Assembly: GCF_000155595.1 (NCBI RefSeq)
Contig: NZ_DS989904.1
Coordinates: forward strand, 1,875,175-1,939,174
Source of the DNA: Synechococcus sp. PCC 7335
GTDB lineage: Bacteria > Cyanobacteriota > Cyanobacteriia > Phormidesmidales > Phormidesmidaceae
Length of the DNA: 64,000 nucleotides
Direction of reading: 5' to 3'
Below the pieces are notes generated by a model. It searched no databases, was not told the origin of the DNA, and worked only from the letters and a program-made list of their open reading frames with translations. The position numbers and the translations under genes are program-made. Below are positions 1 through 8,680 of the stretch, one piece after another. The first letter of the stretch is position 1, and every line of letters begins with the position of its first letter.

Positions 1-3000
1 GGAGACAGTGCATCTCGTGGCCTGGAATATAGCAGTACTGGGAACACAGGCGCTATTGAACCCAGCGCTGGTGATAAGCTAGCCCCTTTCTATGGAACAG
101 GTGGCAGTAGTGGCTACAAGGGCATGCTTTTGACCTTCGATGCCAATATCGACGGTGGCTACAGCAGCGGCGAAATTATTAAATTCGGCGTTGATATGGA
201 CTCCAACTCAATCATCGGACTTCCTAAAGACCCGGTTGACATTAATGGAGCCGACCCTAGAATAGCGTCTTGGGATATTGGAGGTGTTTCGGGCGCGGAA
301 CTAATCAATTCTAAGGTTCACATACTATTTACTGATGGAACGACTGCGGTTGGAGAGCTTGCTAGTGATGGTTCTCAAGGAGGGAGTGTCGCGGTTGCTT
401 CTCAAGTAGCATTAGATAAGCAAGTCAGCCTGACTGTCAACGGCGTTACAGAAGGTGGCTCTGGGCTGTATTCTCAATCTAACATTCAGGTGTTAGTTTC
501 TGGACAAGCTGGTGATACCGTCCGCGTTGTTCTATCAAAAGGGTTTATCCAACCTTTTGAATACACCGATCCCGACGGTAATGTGATCGATCTATCGAAC
601 CAGTTTGTAGGCTCTCCCTTCCCAGCCAACAATGCAGTTCAATTCCAAACAGTTGATGTACTCCTAGACGGTACATCGCAAGATATCACATCACTATTTG
701 ATTTTGGCGCTCCTAACGGTATCCCGGCATTTCCGGGTGACAGCGAGCTACCCATATCATTTGTTGCAAACGCAGTCGACAGCAGCGAACTACCAGCTGG
801 TCCAGTAACTGAGCCAATCTATCTACTTCATGATGCGACTCTTCCAGTCATAGATACGACCGCCCCTACGGCTAGTCTACAGACGACCTCACTGATCCTA
901 CCGATAGATGGTAGTGATGCAGCGCAGTTTGTCATCGAGTACAGCGACAACGCTGCCGTCGATGTCAGTACCTTAGATAGTCAGGACCTAGTCGTCACTG
1001 GACCGAACGGGGCACAGACACTCAGCTTCGTTAGCGCAGATGTCAACAGTAACGGCGCTATCAGACAGGCAACCTACGAGCTTGCTGCGCCCGCAGGCGG
1101 CTGGCAGAACGCGGATGCTGGTAGCTACAGCGTATCTCTTGCCGCTAATGAAGTCGCTGATACTAGCGGTAACGTAGCCGCTGCTGGCAGCATCGGTAGC
1201 TTCAACATCACCGTCAGCGAACCGCCTACGCTGGGTAATGGGCCCCTAAGGATAGAAGCCGAAGACTATAAAGCGGGTACAAACGGTGTCGAGTACTTCG
1301 ATACGACTGCGGGCAACGGCGGTGGCGAGTACCGCAGTGACGATGTTGACATCGCAGTCACAGGCGATGTTGAAGGCGACTTCAATATCGGCATCATCGC
1401 CGCAGGCGAGTACCTTACCTACGATGTGAACATCGCTACAGCAGGGACCTACGAGATCACCCTTCGACTCGCTTCTGGCAGAAGCAAAGATAGAGATGTA
1501 GACGTTTCTATTGGAGGTCAGACCTTCACCATCACCGTACCGACTACCGGCAGCTGGGGAACCTACCAAGACTTTACTATCACTGATGTCGACCTGGCAG
1601 CAGGGCTACAGGAGATCAAAGTTGCCTTCCCCGATGGCAAACTCAACTTCAACTACTTCGACATCACTCAAAAAGGTGTGGCTGCGCCTGATGACACCGC
1701 GCCGACCGCAGCGTTGCAGACCCCTACACTGATAGTTCCAGCACAAAGTAGTGACGATGCGCTGTTTGTGGTCGAGTATGCCGACAACGTTGCTGTCGAC
1801 ATAGACAGCCTAGGCGCTCAAGACCTCTCGGTAGTCGGTCCGTTTGGCGTTCAAGCAGTCACGTTCGTCAGCGCCGACGTGAACAGTGACGGTGCAGTTA
1901 GACAAGCTACCTATTCAATTGCCGCACCGACTGGTGGTTGGGAAACAACAGACTCAGGTTCTTACACTATCGCAGTAGTCGCTGGTGAAGTCGTAGATAC
2001 TAGCGGCAACGCTGTCGCAGCAGGCTCTCTAGGCGATATCACTCTCAGCGTCGAAGAACCGACGCCAGATACGACCGCCCCTACGGCTAGTCTGCAGACG
2101 ACCTCACTGATCCTACCGATAGATGGTAGTGATGCAGCGCAGTTTGTCATCGAGTACAGCGACAACGCTGCCGTCGATGTCAGTACCTTAGATAGTCAGG
2201 ACCTAGTCGTCACTGGACCGAACGGGGCACAGACACTCAGCTTCGTTAGCGCAGATGTCAACAGTAACGGCGCTATCAGACAGGCAACCTACGAGCTTGC
2301 TGCGCCCGCAGGCGGCTGGCAGAACGCGGATGCTGGTAGCTACAGCGTATCTCTTGCCGCTAATGAAGTCGCTGATACTAGCGGTAACTCGGTTGCCGCA
2401 GGCGCTATCGGTTCGTTTGAGGTTACTGTCGGTCAGCCCTCTCAACCTGAGGCCTTGCGTATCAATGCAGGTGGCGGTAACTACATAGACACTTTAGGAA
2501 ATCAATGGGTCGCTGGGGGAGATTACCTAACCAAAGGTAAAACTACCGACACCATTGCGCCTATCTTCAAAACAGAAGACGACACAATCTATCAAACTGC
2601 TGCTGTCAGTAGAAAGAAGAATGCACCTGCTAACTTTGTCATTCCCGTTGATAATGGGAACTACGCACTGAACCTGCACTTTGCTGAGATCGTCCACGAT
2701 GACTTTGGTCAAAGGCTGTTCGACATCATTTTGGAGGGAGAAACGGTTCTTAGCGATCTAGATATCTTCGAAAAATCCAAGAATGCCTTTTTCCCTGGCA
2801 AAGATTCAGCCCTCGTCCTCAACTTTCAAGATATCGATGTCTCCGATGGTGCATTGAATCTAACGGTCGAGTCTACCGTTGACAAATCAATCATCTCTGG
2901 AATTGAAGTGATTCCGATTGTGGGTCCTCAGGTGATTCTAAGACAGTCTGATCGAGAAACAAATGTTGCAGAAGCTGGTAACAATGATACTTACGAAATC

Positions 3001-4752
3001 GTTCTAAACACTCAGCCCACAGCAGATGTCGTCATTCAGATTCAGTCCGATACCCAGCAATTGGTTACCGATCAAACCACGCTGACCTTTACACCCGCTA
3101 ACTGGAATACTGCACAAACTGTACTGGTTACCGCTGTAGATGACGAGCTAAAAGAAGGTACAGAAACTTACCAAATCGCTCACACAGTCAGCAGTCAGGA
3201 CAGTAACTACAACAATCTAGCCGTTTCCGACGTTTCTACTACCATTTCTGACAACGATGTTCCAATCATCGGCTTCACTCAAAAGACAGTCGCTAATCCA
3301 GTACTGCCAACACGCGGTACCTGGGGACCAGACGGTCGACTATACGTCGGCACTTACTTAGGTGAAATCAATGCCTACACCTTTGATGATGATTACAACG
3401 TCATCGATACTCAAGTCATTAATACGCTAACCGGGCTGGATAATCCCAACATACTAGGCATTGCGTTCAACCCCTTTAGTACTGCTACGAATCCTGAAAT
3501 CTATGTAGCGCATAGCCAGCTTTACGCTAACGGCGGCAGCAGTTTTCCTGAGACAGAACTATCCCCGTATAGTGGACAAGTATCAATTCTTTCAGGCCCT
3601 AACTTTAGTACGCTGACCCCTCTAATTACAGGGTTGCCTGTCTCTAACCACGACCATGGCGTCAATGGCCTCGAATTTGACGACCAAGGCGACTTATTGA
3701 TTGCTATTGGTGGAAACACGAATGCAGGAGTTCCCAATGACAACATTGGTGGCATTCCAGAATCACCTTTTGCCGCTGCTATCATCAAAGCTGAAATTAC
3801 AAAGCCTGGTTTTAATGGCGCGGTAGAGTATGTTCTCCCACCCGATTTTGTTCCCCCAGCAGGACTAACTTTTGACCCAGAAGATAGCCAGACATGGGGA
3901 GAAATTGTAGATGTTGCGCCCGGCGTGGATGTTTCTCTGTATGGCGCTGGCCTCAGGAACCCATTCGACTTGGTGTGGACAACCCAAGGCAAGCTGTACG
4001 CAACTGACAATGGAGCAAACGCAGGTCTTGGGAATGTTTCTACATCGGCTACTACCGAAGCGCCTTTTACAGAAGACGTTCCAGACGAACTGAACTTGGT
4101 TGTAGAAGGCGGCTATTATGGTCATCCCAACCGTAACCTTGGCCGGTATGACAATCGCTTCAATCAGTACTATAGCTATCTAGATGAGAGCATTCCGGGC
4201 GTTTACAACGCACCGTTGGCGTTCACACCCGCTTCTACTAACGGCCTTGAAGAATACCGTGCGACCACCTTTGAAGGACAGCTAAAAGGTGATTTGCTTG
4301 CGCAGCAGTGGAATAATGAGCTTCATCGATACAAGCTATCCGAGGATGGACTATCTGTTGTTCAGCAGGAAGCGTTCACCGGGATTACCGATGCTCTAGA
4401 TATTGTCACAGGTCCTGGTGGCGCGATTGTCGGTGTCGATCTTAGCGACAACTCAATTACGGTTTCTCTACCTGACGACCTAACGGTTCGAGGATTGCAG
4501 GCATATGACATATTCCCATGGCGGGCACCTGCAATTGGAGGAAAGGAGTTTGTGGTTGGTGGCACAGGCTTTGGTGATATATCGGATACAACTGTCACAT
4601 TCGGTAGTACATCGGCGCAGCTTACGTACGTCTCAGATAATCGCATCAAGGGATTGTTCCCAGCGCTAACGCCTACAGGTAATCTGCTAGATATTACTGT
4701 TGCGAGTGCAGGAGATGTCTCTACTATTGAGGATGCCTTCCTAGCAGTTTAG
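1..4752 (+). CDS. Large multidomain surface/secreted protein, 5' end outside window
   Basis: The reading frame is open from base 1, so the first internal ATG (124) is not the real start and the protein exceeds 1,580 residues. From N to C there are: a beta-rich region; three Ig-like modules each opening with a TAPTA motif (852-1230, 1696-2060, 2067-2430); a CBM6-like sugar-binding module between the first two (about 1245-1665); a malectin-like module (about 2455-2920); a Calx-beta-like module (about 2930-3260); a beta-propeller like soluble PQQ/sugar dehydrogenases (about 3280-4450, with GLRNPFDL and YATDNGAN motifs); and a C-terminal IPT/TIG domain. No membrane anchor is seen. Inference: an exported, glycan-binding cell-surface or matrix protein. 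Whether the propeller is catalytic is unknown. Modules 1 and 3 are almost identical at DNA level. Confidence 0.85.
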   Translation, partial: GDSASRGLEYSSTGNTGAIEPSAGDKLAPFYGTGGSSGYKGMLLTFDANIDGGYSSGEIIKFGVDMDSNSIIGLPKDPVDINGADPRIASWDIGGVSGAELINSKVHILFTDGTTAVGELASDGSQGGSVAVASQVALDKQVSLTVNGVTEGGSGLYSQSNIQVLVSGQAGDTVRVVLSKGFIQPFEYTDPDGNVIDLSNQFVGSPFPANNAVQFQTVDVLLDGTSQDITSLFDFGAPNGIPAFPGDSELPISFVANAVDSSELPAGPVTEPIYLLHDATLPVIDTTAPTASLQTTSLILPIDGSDAAQFVIEYSDNAAVDVSTLDSQDLVVTGPNGAQTLSFVSADVNSNGAIRQATYELAAPAGGWQNADAGSYSVSLAANEVADTSGNVAAAGSIGSFNITVSEPPTLGNGPLRIEAEDYKAGTNGVEYFDTTAGNGGGEYRSDDVDIAVTGDVEGDFNIGIIAAGEYLTYDVNIATAGTYEITLRLASGRSKDRDVDVSIGGQTFTITVPTTGSWGTYQDFTITDVDLAAGLQEIKVAFPDGKLNFNYFDITQKGVAAPDDTAPTAALQTPTLIVPAQSSDDALFVVEYADNVAVDIDSLGAQDLSVVGPFGVQAVTFVSADVNSDGAVRQATYSIAAPTGGWETTDSGSYTIAVVAGEVVDTSGNAVAAGSLGDITLSVEEPTPDTTAPTASLQTTSLILPIDGSDAAQFVIEYSDNAAVDVSTLDSQDLVVTGPNGAQTLSFVSADVNSNGAIRQATYELAAPAGGWQNADAGSYSVSLAANEVADTSGNSVAAGAIGSFEVTVGQPSQPEALRINAGGGNYIDTLGNQWVAGGDYLTKGKTTDTIAPIFKTEDDTIYQTAAVSRKKNAPANFVIPVDNGNYALNLHFAEIVHDDFGQRLFDIILEGETVLSDLDIFEKSKNAFFPGKDSALVLNFQDIDVSDGALNLTVESTVDKSIISGIEVIPIVGPQVILRQSDRETNVAEAGNNDTYEIVLNTQPTADVVIQIQSDTQQLVTDQTTLTFTPANWNTAQTVLVTAVDDELKEGTETYQIAHTVSSQDSNYNNLAVSDVSTTISDNDVPIIGFTQKTVANPVLPTRGTWGPDGRLYVGTYLGEINAYTFDDDYNVIDTQVINTLTGLDNPNILGIAFNPFSTATNPEIYVAHSQLYANGGSSFPETELSPYSGQVSILSGPNFSTLTPLITGLPVSNHDHGVNGLEFDDQGDLLIAIGGNTNAGVPNDNIGGIPESPFAAAIIKAEITKPGFNGAVEYVLPPDFVPPAGLTFDPEDSQTWGEIVDVAPGVDVSLYGAGLRNPFDLVWTTQGKLYATDNGANAGLGNVSTSATTEAPFTEDVPDELNLVVEGGYYGHPNRNLGRYDNRFNQYYSYLDESIPGVYNAPLAFTPASTNGLEEYRATTFEGQLKGDLLAQQWNNELHRYKLSEDGLSVVQQEAFTGITDALDIVTGPGGAIVGVDLSDNSITVSLPDDLTVRGLQAYDIFPWRAPAIGGKEFVVGGTGFGDISDTTVTFGSTSAQLTYVSDNRIKGLFPALTPTGNLLDITVASAGDVSTIEDAFLAV
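852..1173 (+). repeat. 322-bp direct repeat, copy 1 (in surface protein gene)
   Basis: Aligned by eye with 2067-2388 at a constant offset of 1,215 bases (405 codons). The copies differ at one position (879 A versus 2094 G). It encodes an Ig-like module ending in DTSGN. Confidence 0.97.
2067..2388 (+). repeat. 322-bp direct repeat, copy 2 (in surface protein gene)
   Basis: Second copy of 852-1173, in the same frame, with one silent difference. A diverged third module lies between them at about 1696-2020, showing that the array is older than this near-identical pair. Confidence 0.97.
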
Positions 4753-4778
4753 TTGTTAGCGGATGCGAGCTTGTATAA

Positions 4779-4815
4779 GCATCCTCTTGCATCGGCTCAA
4801 TTGCAAAGAGGATGC
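4779..4815 (+). terminator. Stem-loop downstream of the surface protein gene
   Basis: GCATCCTCTTGCA (4779-4791) pairs with TGCAAAGAGGATGC (4802-4815) with one bulged A and a 10-nt loop. It begins 26 nt after the stop codon at 4752. There is no U-tract, so it may act as a terminator or a 3'-end stabiliser. Confidence 0.5.
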
Positions 4816-4899
4816 AGACGTTCCCAACGGAGAACCTACTGCTGAGTCCCAGGCTTTCTGGCTAGTCGTAAAGTATATTAGGTGAGATGACATCGGTCT

Positions 4900-5883
4900 A
4901 TGAAAACCACATGCCTGATCAACAATTACAACTATGCGTCGTACGTTTTAGAAGCGGTAGACAGCGCGTTGAATCAAACAGTCGGTTTTGACGAGATAGT
5001 AGTTGTAGACGATGGCTCGACTGATGGATCTGTCGAGCTGCTTGAGAAAAACTACGCCTCGCATCCGACTGTGAAGCTTGTTTTAAAGCAAAACGGCGGT
5101 CAGCTTTCCTGTTTTCACCAAGGTCTATTATCCTCATCTGGAGAAGTCATATTCTTTCTCGATGCTGATGACTTCTACTCATCTGGTTATTTGGAAAAGG
5201 CGCTTCAGTCTTATGAAGAGATTGGCTGTGACTTTCTGTTCTTCTCACACAAAGATGCTCAACCGCAGAAAGAGAGCGTGCATCACGTTTACAATAAGAG
5301 CATGGACCTAGGCTACTCTGTTATCCTCGCTACTTGGGCTAATGGCAATCATTATCTCGGTAATGTTACTTCAACGCTCTCCATCAAGAGAAATTTTTTA
5401 GAACAGATTTTTCCCTATCCATTTGTAGAGGACTGGCGTATTCAAGCGGATCTGTACCTTATCTTTGCTTCATCAATGGCAGGTGCTAGAAAGGCATATT
5501 GTGATCAACCACTTGTTACAAGACGCATACATGGCAAGAACTTATATGCTAAGGAAAACTACAGCAGTCATGCCAAGCCTTCATATTCTCGACGAAAGCT
5601 TTACTACAACAATCTTAGAAGGTCTCGAATGAAAAAGTTCCTGACTGATAAACTTGGAATTGGTGCTTCGTTTGTGAATTTTGTAGATACTGAGTTCAAA
5701 ACTATTGACGAGCCTACTTCAGATATGATGCAAACCTATATGAGGATCCTCAACAAAACGCATCTTTCATTGCTTGAAAAAACAAGAAAGAGATTGTCTA
5801 TGTACAGATACTATCTCTTGAAGAAAAGGAAGATCTCCAGCACAAACGGGGAGCCAGCGCAGTACATAGCAAACAAGATCTAG
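4900..5883 (+). CDS. Family 2 glycosyltransferase
   Basis: A 327-residue GT-A fold enzyme predicted to move a sugar from a nucleotide donor onto a glycan acceptor on the cytoplasmic side. The N-terminus has the GT2 start CLINNYNYASYVLEAVDS, then VVVDDGSTDGS (nucleotide binding) and FFLDADDFYSSGY, which holds the DxD metal-binding motif. The C-terminal about 100 residues are Lys/Arg-rich with no clear membrane segment. It is isolated between a surface protein gene and a decayed transporter gene, so its acceptor cannot be inferred. The ATG at 4900 places the GT2 motif at residue 4, as is usual. It could help glycosylate the neighbouring surface protein, but nothing in the sequence proves that. 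Confidence 0.85.
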   Translation: MKTTCLINNYNYASYVLEAVDSALNQTVGFDEIVVVDDGSTDGSVELLEKNYASHPTVKLVLKQNGGQLSCFHQGLLSSSGEVIFFLDADDFYSSGYLEKALQSYEEIGCDFLFFSHKDAQPQKESVHHVYNKSMDLGYSVILATWANGNHYLGNVTSTLSIKRNFLEQIFPYPFVEDWRIQADLYLIFASSMAGARKAYCDQPLVTRRIHGKNLYAKENYSSHAKPSYSRRKLYYNNLRRSRMKKFLTDKLGIGASFVNFVDTEFKTIDEPTSDMMQTYMRILNKTHLSLLEKTRKRLSMYRYYLLKKRKISSTNGEPAQYIANKI

Positions 5884-5953
5884 TCCTTAGTACAGGACAA
5901 AAGTTTGTGCAAAGATAGGAAGGTAGTTTTGTAGATTAACTACAAATCACGAA

Positions 5954-6333
5954 ACTTCCATATGTCCGTTTGCGATTAATTTTGCGGCAATTTCGATGGG
6001 GAGAGAGGTGCACGAAGATACTGAGAAGCGCTATGTAGCGGCAATCGCAGTTGGTGTCTTCTACATCATCGTGGGTATCTTTAGCGCCACGGTCAGTTTG
6101 TTTTTTAGGCGCTGCAGCGGGAGTTGGTGGTTGCGATCGCAGGTTTAGCGCTGTTTGGAACTATCAGCAAAGGCTTGGCTACCGCGCTTTCCAACGAAAA
6201 AGAAAGAGAAGCCGCCCTGATTACGCTCTTAGTCACCGCGTCAGGTATCTCTTTGTTTGGCATCGGTTCAGCCTTCTGGGGACTAGTATTGGGAGGAGTG
6301 GCCTACGTGATCGCTCGAAAGGGCACGTTCTAG
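5954..6333 (+). pseudogene. benE: Remnant of benzoate/H+ symporter gene (C-terminal part only)
   Basis: Frame 2 (5954-6106) reads NFAAISMGREVHED then YVAAIAVGVFYIIVGIF, as in the last third of BenE-family permeases. Just after a T6 run (6101-6106) the homology moves to frame 1, reading ELVVAIAGLALFGTI then EREAALITLLVTASGISL and GSAFWGLVLGG, to the stop at 6331-6333. Intact BenE proteins have about 400 residues; only about 120 are recognisable here and they are split over two frames. No start or N-terminal half is present. Inference: a decayed gene. A short product from the TTG at 6124 (69 residues) cannot be excluded but would lack most transmembrane helices. Confidence 0.75.
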
Positions 6334-7847
6334 AAATCTGGTTCAGATAAAAGCGCTTCAGCGCCAGGCGGCTCGGATGCAGGTGGCTCGGATTCAAGCG
6401 GCTCAGACGCGGGCGGCTCGGCAACTGCGGGAACCGGTGTCGGTTCAGGCTCCAGTTCTGTGGTGGGTGACGTAACTTCAAAGGATTCCGGCGCGGTCTC
6501 TAGATTTGTCGATGGAATATCAGCGAGATCTGCCGCGCCAGCGGTTGCATCCATCGATGCAGCAGTGCCTCGGATATCTGGCGGCTGGGTGTTGACAAGT
6601 TGCTGGTTGGAGGCTGGCCCTGTCGCTGATGCTGCGGTCGGTTTTACGGTCGGTTCTGCGGCTGGCTCTGAGGAGTTAACGCGCGTGGGTTCGTTCGACG
6701 GCGTTGCTGGGCTGGCGCCTGGACTAGTCTCCTGTGTGCTGGGCTGTGATTGACTGTTGCCGCCATTAATTTGAAAGTCAACGGCGATCGTACCGCTCTC
6801 GCCAGATGGATTATTAAACGCGAATGTAAGCGCAGCATTGACCGCGGCTCTGTCCACGCTGGCATCACCGCTTGAGCGCTCTATCCTAGCACCAACAACG
6901 TTGCCATCGCTGTCGTATTCTAGTCTGACCGAAGGCTCTACCCTTGCACCGCTGCTAGCCGTCTCGCCTAAAAGTGCCGTCGGATCGCAATATCGGCAGC
7001 TGATAGGTTCTTGTCTTCGTCTAGCAATACTGGGACCTAGCGCTGAAGCACCCGGTCGATCTATCCCGGATTCTGTCGTACTGGTCGGTTGATTAGTCGC
7101 AGAACTTCCTCTAGCTGCGATGTTCGAGCCTGATGCCTGACTGACTGCCGCTGTCGGTGTGCCTCTACTTTGTGGCTGAATCAAGGTTTGAGTAGGCGCT
7201 TGAGATTGAGTCGCTCTAGATGCTGTGGCTCTAGCAAAGGTGGATTCGGTGGTATCTGTGGCTCCAGCCGTGTTCAACTCAGTTGTGATTGCCTCATCTT
7301 CTATCAAACGACCTGATGCGTTTTCCTGCTCAGAGGCTGTATTATCTAAGGCCTCTGAAGTCGCATGCGCTTCTGTTCTATCTGCGGGCGCTCTATCTAA
7401 GGTTTCGGCGGCGGCTGACTCACTGTTTGAATTTGACCTATTTGAACTTGACCTATTTGAACTTGACCTATTTGAGCTTGACTCGCTGGTCTGAGTGGGA
7501 AGCGGCGCAGAGCGGATAGCGGTGGGGGACGTGATCGCTGAACCTGATTCTAAGGGGGCTGAATCAGTTGGCCGCTGGGTGGCAGTGGGTTCCGCTGTAT
7601 TGATGAAGTCAAATACCTCTTTTGGGGGCGAAGCTGCTTCGACAATTTCACCTTGCAAATCTGCTGGCCCGACTATAGAGATAGAAATTCGCGCCGATGG
7701 CTCAGACGTACCGGGCAAAACAAACCTGAGCAACGGCAGTAATCCTATAGGCGTGACTACCGCGATCACAAAGCCGACTAGCAGCCACTTTCTAGTGATC
7801 GCATTCTCTTTGGCATGTTGGGCTTGGCAGGCGGCAGAAAGACTCAT
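6330..7847 (-). CDS. TonB-family energy-transducer-like protein with low-complexity regions
   Basis: About 505 residues from the chosen ATG at 7847; an upstream in-frame start at 7937 would add 30 residues. A short basic N-terminus precedes one transmembrane helix (WLLVGFVIAVVTPIGLLPLL). A long Ser/Thr/Ala/Gln-rich periplasmic linker follows, containing repeated SNRSS units. Then comes a TonB C-terminal-like domain (EPSVRLEYDSDGNVVGARI, RSSGDASVDRAAVNAAL), preceded by a CRYC motif. TonB proteins normally end with this domain. Here about 150 more Pro/Glu/Ser/Thr-rich residues follow. Likely role: linking the inner membrane to outer-membrane receptors. No ExbB/ExbD or receptor gene is nearby. 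The 3' end overlaps the benE remnant by 4 nt. Confidence 0.7.
   Translation of the reverse strand: MSLSAACQAQHAKENAITRKWLLVGFVIAVVTPIGLLPLLRFVLPGTSEPSARISISIVGPADLQGEIVEAASPPKEVFDFINTAEPTATQRPTDSAPLESGSAITSPTAIRSAPLPTQTSESSSNRSSSNRSSSNRSNSNSESAAAETLDRAPADRTEAHATSEALDNTASEQENASGRLIEDEAITTELNTAGATDTTESTFARATASRATQSQAPTQTLIQPQSRGTPTAAVSQASGSNIAARGSSATNQPTSTTESGIDRPGASALGPSIARRRQEPISCRYCDPTALLGETASSGARVEPSVRLEYDSDGNVVGARIERSSGDASVDRAAVNAALTFAFNNPSGESGTIAVDFQINGGNSQSQPSTQETSPGASPATPSNEPTRVNSSEPAAEPTVKPTAASATGPASNQQLVNTQPPDIRGTAASMDATAGAADLADIPSTNLETAPESFEVTSPTTELEPEPTPVPAVAEPPASEPLESEPPASEPPGAEALLSEPDF
7427..7486. repeat. 15-bp tandem repeat in the linker of the TonB-like gene
   Basis: About four units of TTTGAACTTGACCTA on the plus strand, the first and last diverged, encode SNRSS repeats on the minus strand. 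The unit is a multiple of three, so copy-number change would keep the frame. Confidence 0.85.
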
Positions 7848-8029
7848 AGATAAAGCCAGGCAACGCGACTGAAGAATAAGGTGACTGAAATAGTCATAGA
7901 CTACAGAGGGCTGAAGCTCTTCAAAAAGCCGCAGCATACATCATATCGAAGCACAAGTTTCTGTGAATGCGATGAGACCACTGTGTCTTATCTGCTAATT
8001 AGCATTTGATTGACATTGACGGTCAACAA

Positions 8030-8069
8030 AAAGCCCTAAGTCGCTTGCTTCCAAGTGACTTAGGGCTTT
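8030..8069 (-). terminator. Rho-independent terminator of petF
   Basis: A perfect 13-bp stem, AAAGCCCTAAGTC (8030-8042) with GACTTAGGGCTTT (8057-8069), and a 14-nt loop. On the minus strand the stem is followed by TTTTTGTTG. It lies about 85 nt past the ferredoxin stop and may work in both directions. Confidence 0.88.
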
Positions 8070-8152
8070 CTTAAGTCAAGGAGAAGTCTCTCCTCTTATA
8101 CCAGTGCCTTATGCCGATATTAACAAGTCTGACCGGGACCCACTCAAAAAGA

Positions 8153-8452
8153 CTAGAGGAGCGCATCTTCTTGATGAGTTTGGATTGTGCAGTCAGAAGT
8201 CGCATAGGCCACGCAAGTAAGCACAAAACCTGCCTCCATCTGGTCGTCGTCTAGGAAGACCTGGTCTTCTTGATTAACAGAACCAGACACTAGCTTGCCA
8301 GTGCAGCTAGAGCAAGATCCGGCTCGGCAAGAAGCAGGCAAGTCGATACCCGCATCTTCAGCCGCTTCGATGATGTATTGGTCATCAGCAACTTCGATAG
8401 TTTCGTTGATGCCTTCATCTTCGTTGATCAGTGTGACGTTATAAGTCGCCAT
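8153..8452 (-). CDS. petF: Plant-type [2Fe-2S] ferredoxin
   Basis: A 99-residue soluble electron carrier, the usual length for cyanobacterial ferredoxin I. It takes electrons from photosystem I to FNR and other reductases. The cluster ligands are visible: three Cys in CRAGSCSSC, and the fourth in [13 protein letters not shown]. The N-terminus [14 protein letters not shown] is typical and the protein is acidic overall. It is monocistronic, with its own strong terminator at 8030-8069 and a 228-nt gap upstream to the divergent purL start. Which paralogue it is within the genome cannot be told from here. Confidence 0.95.
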   Translation of the reverse strand: MATYNVTLINEDEGINETIEVADDQYIIEAAEDAGIDLPASCRAGSCSSCTGKLVSGSVNQEDQVFLDDDQMEAGFVLTCVAYATSDCTIQTHQEDALL

Positions 8453-8680
8453 GGAAAACCCTCAAGGTGAATCAATAGAGTATTTAGCGATCGCCAACAC
8501 TGCCTGCACTAGAAGCTTTGTTTAAGCTCTCGTAACACTCCCGTAACAATATATACCGATTGCTGCTTTGAACAAAGATTCGTAGGAATGAGTGCAGGCA
8601 AAAGGTTTAAGCAAAAGGTTTGAGAGATAGAATTGATAGCTGACAATCAACAGTCAATCCCCACTTCAAAGTTAGAACTT

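Noticed and set aside
3522-4010. 162-codon minus-strand open frame inside the surface protein gene
   Set aside because: Antisense to the well-supported propeller domain; no ribosome site and no family motif.
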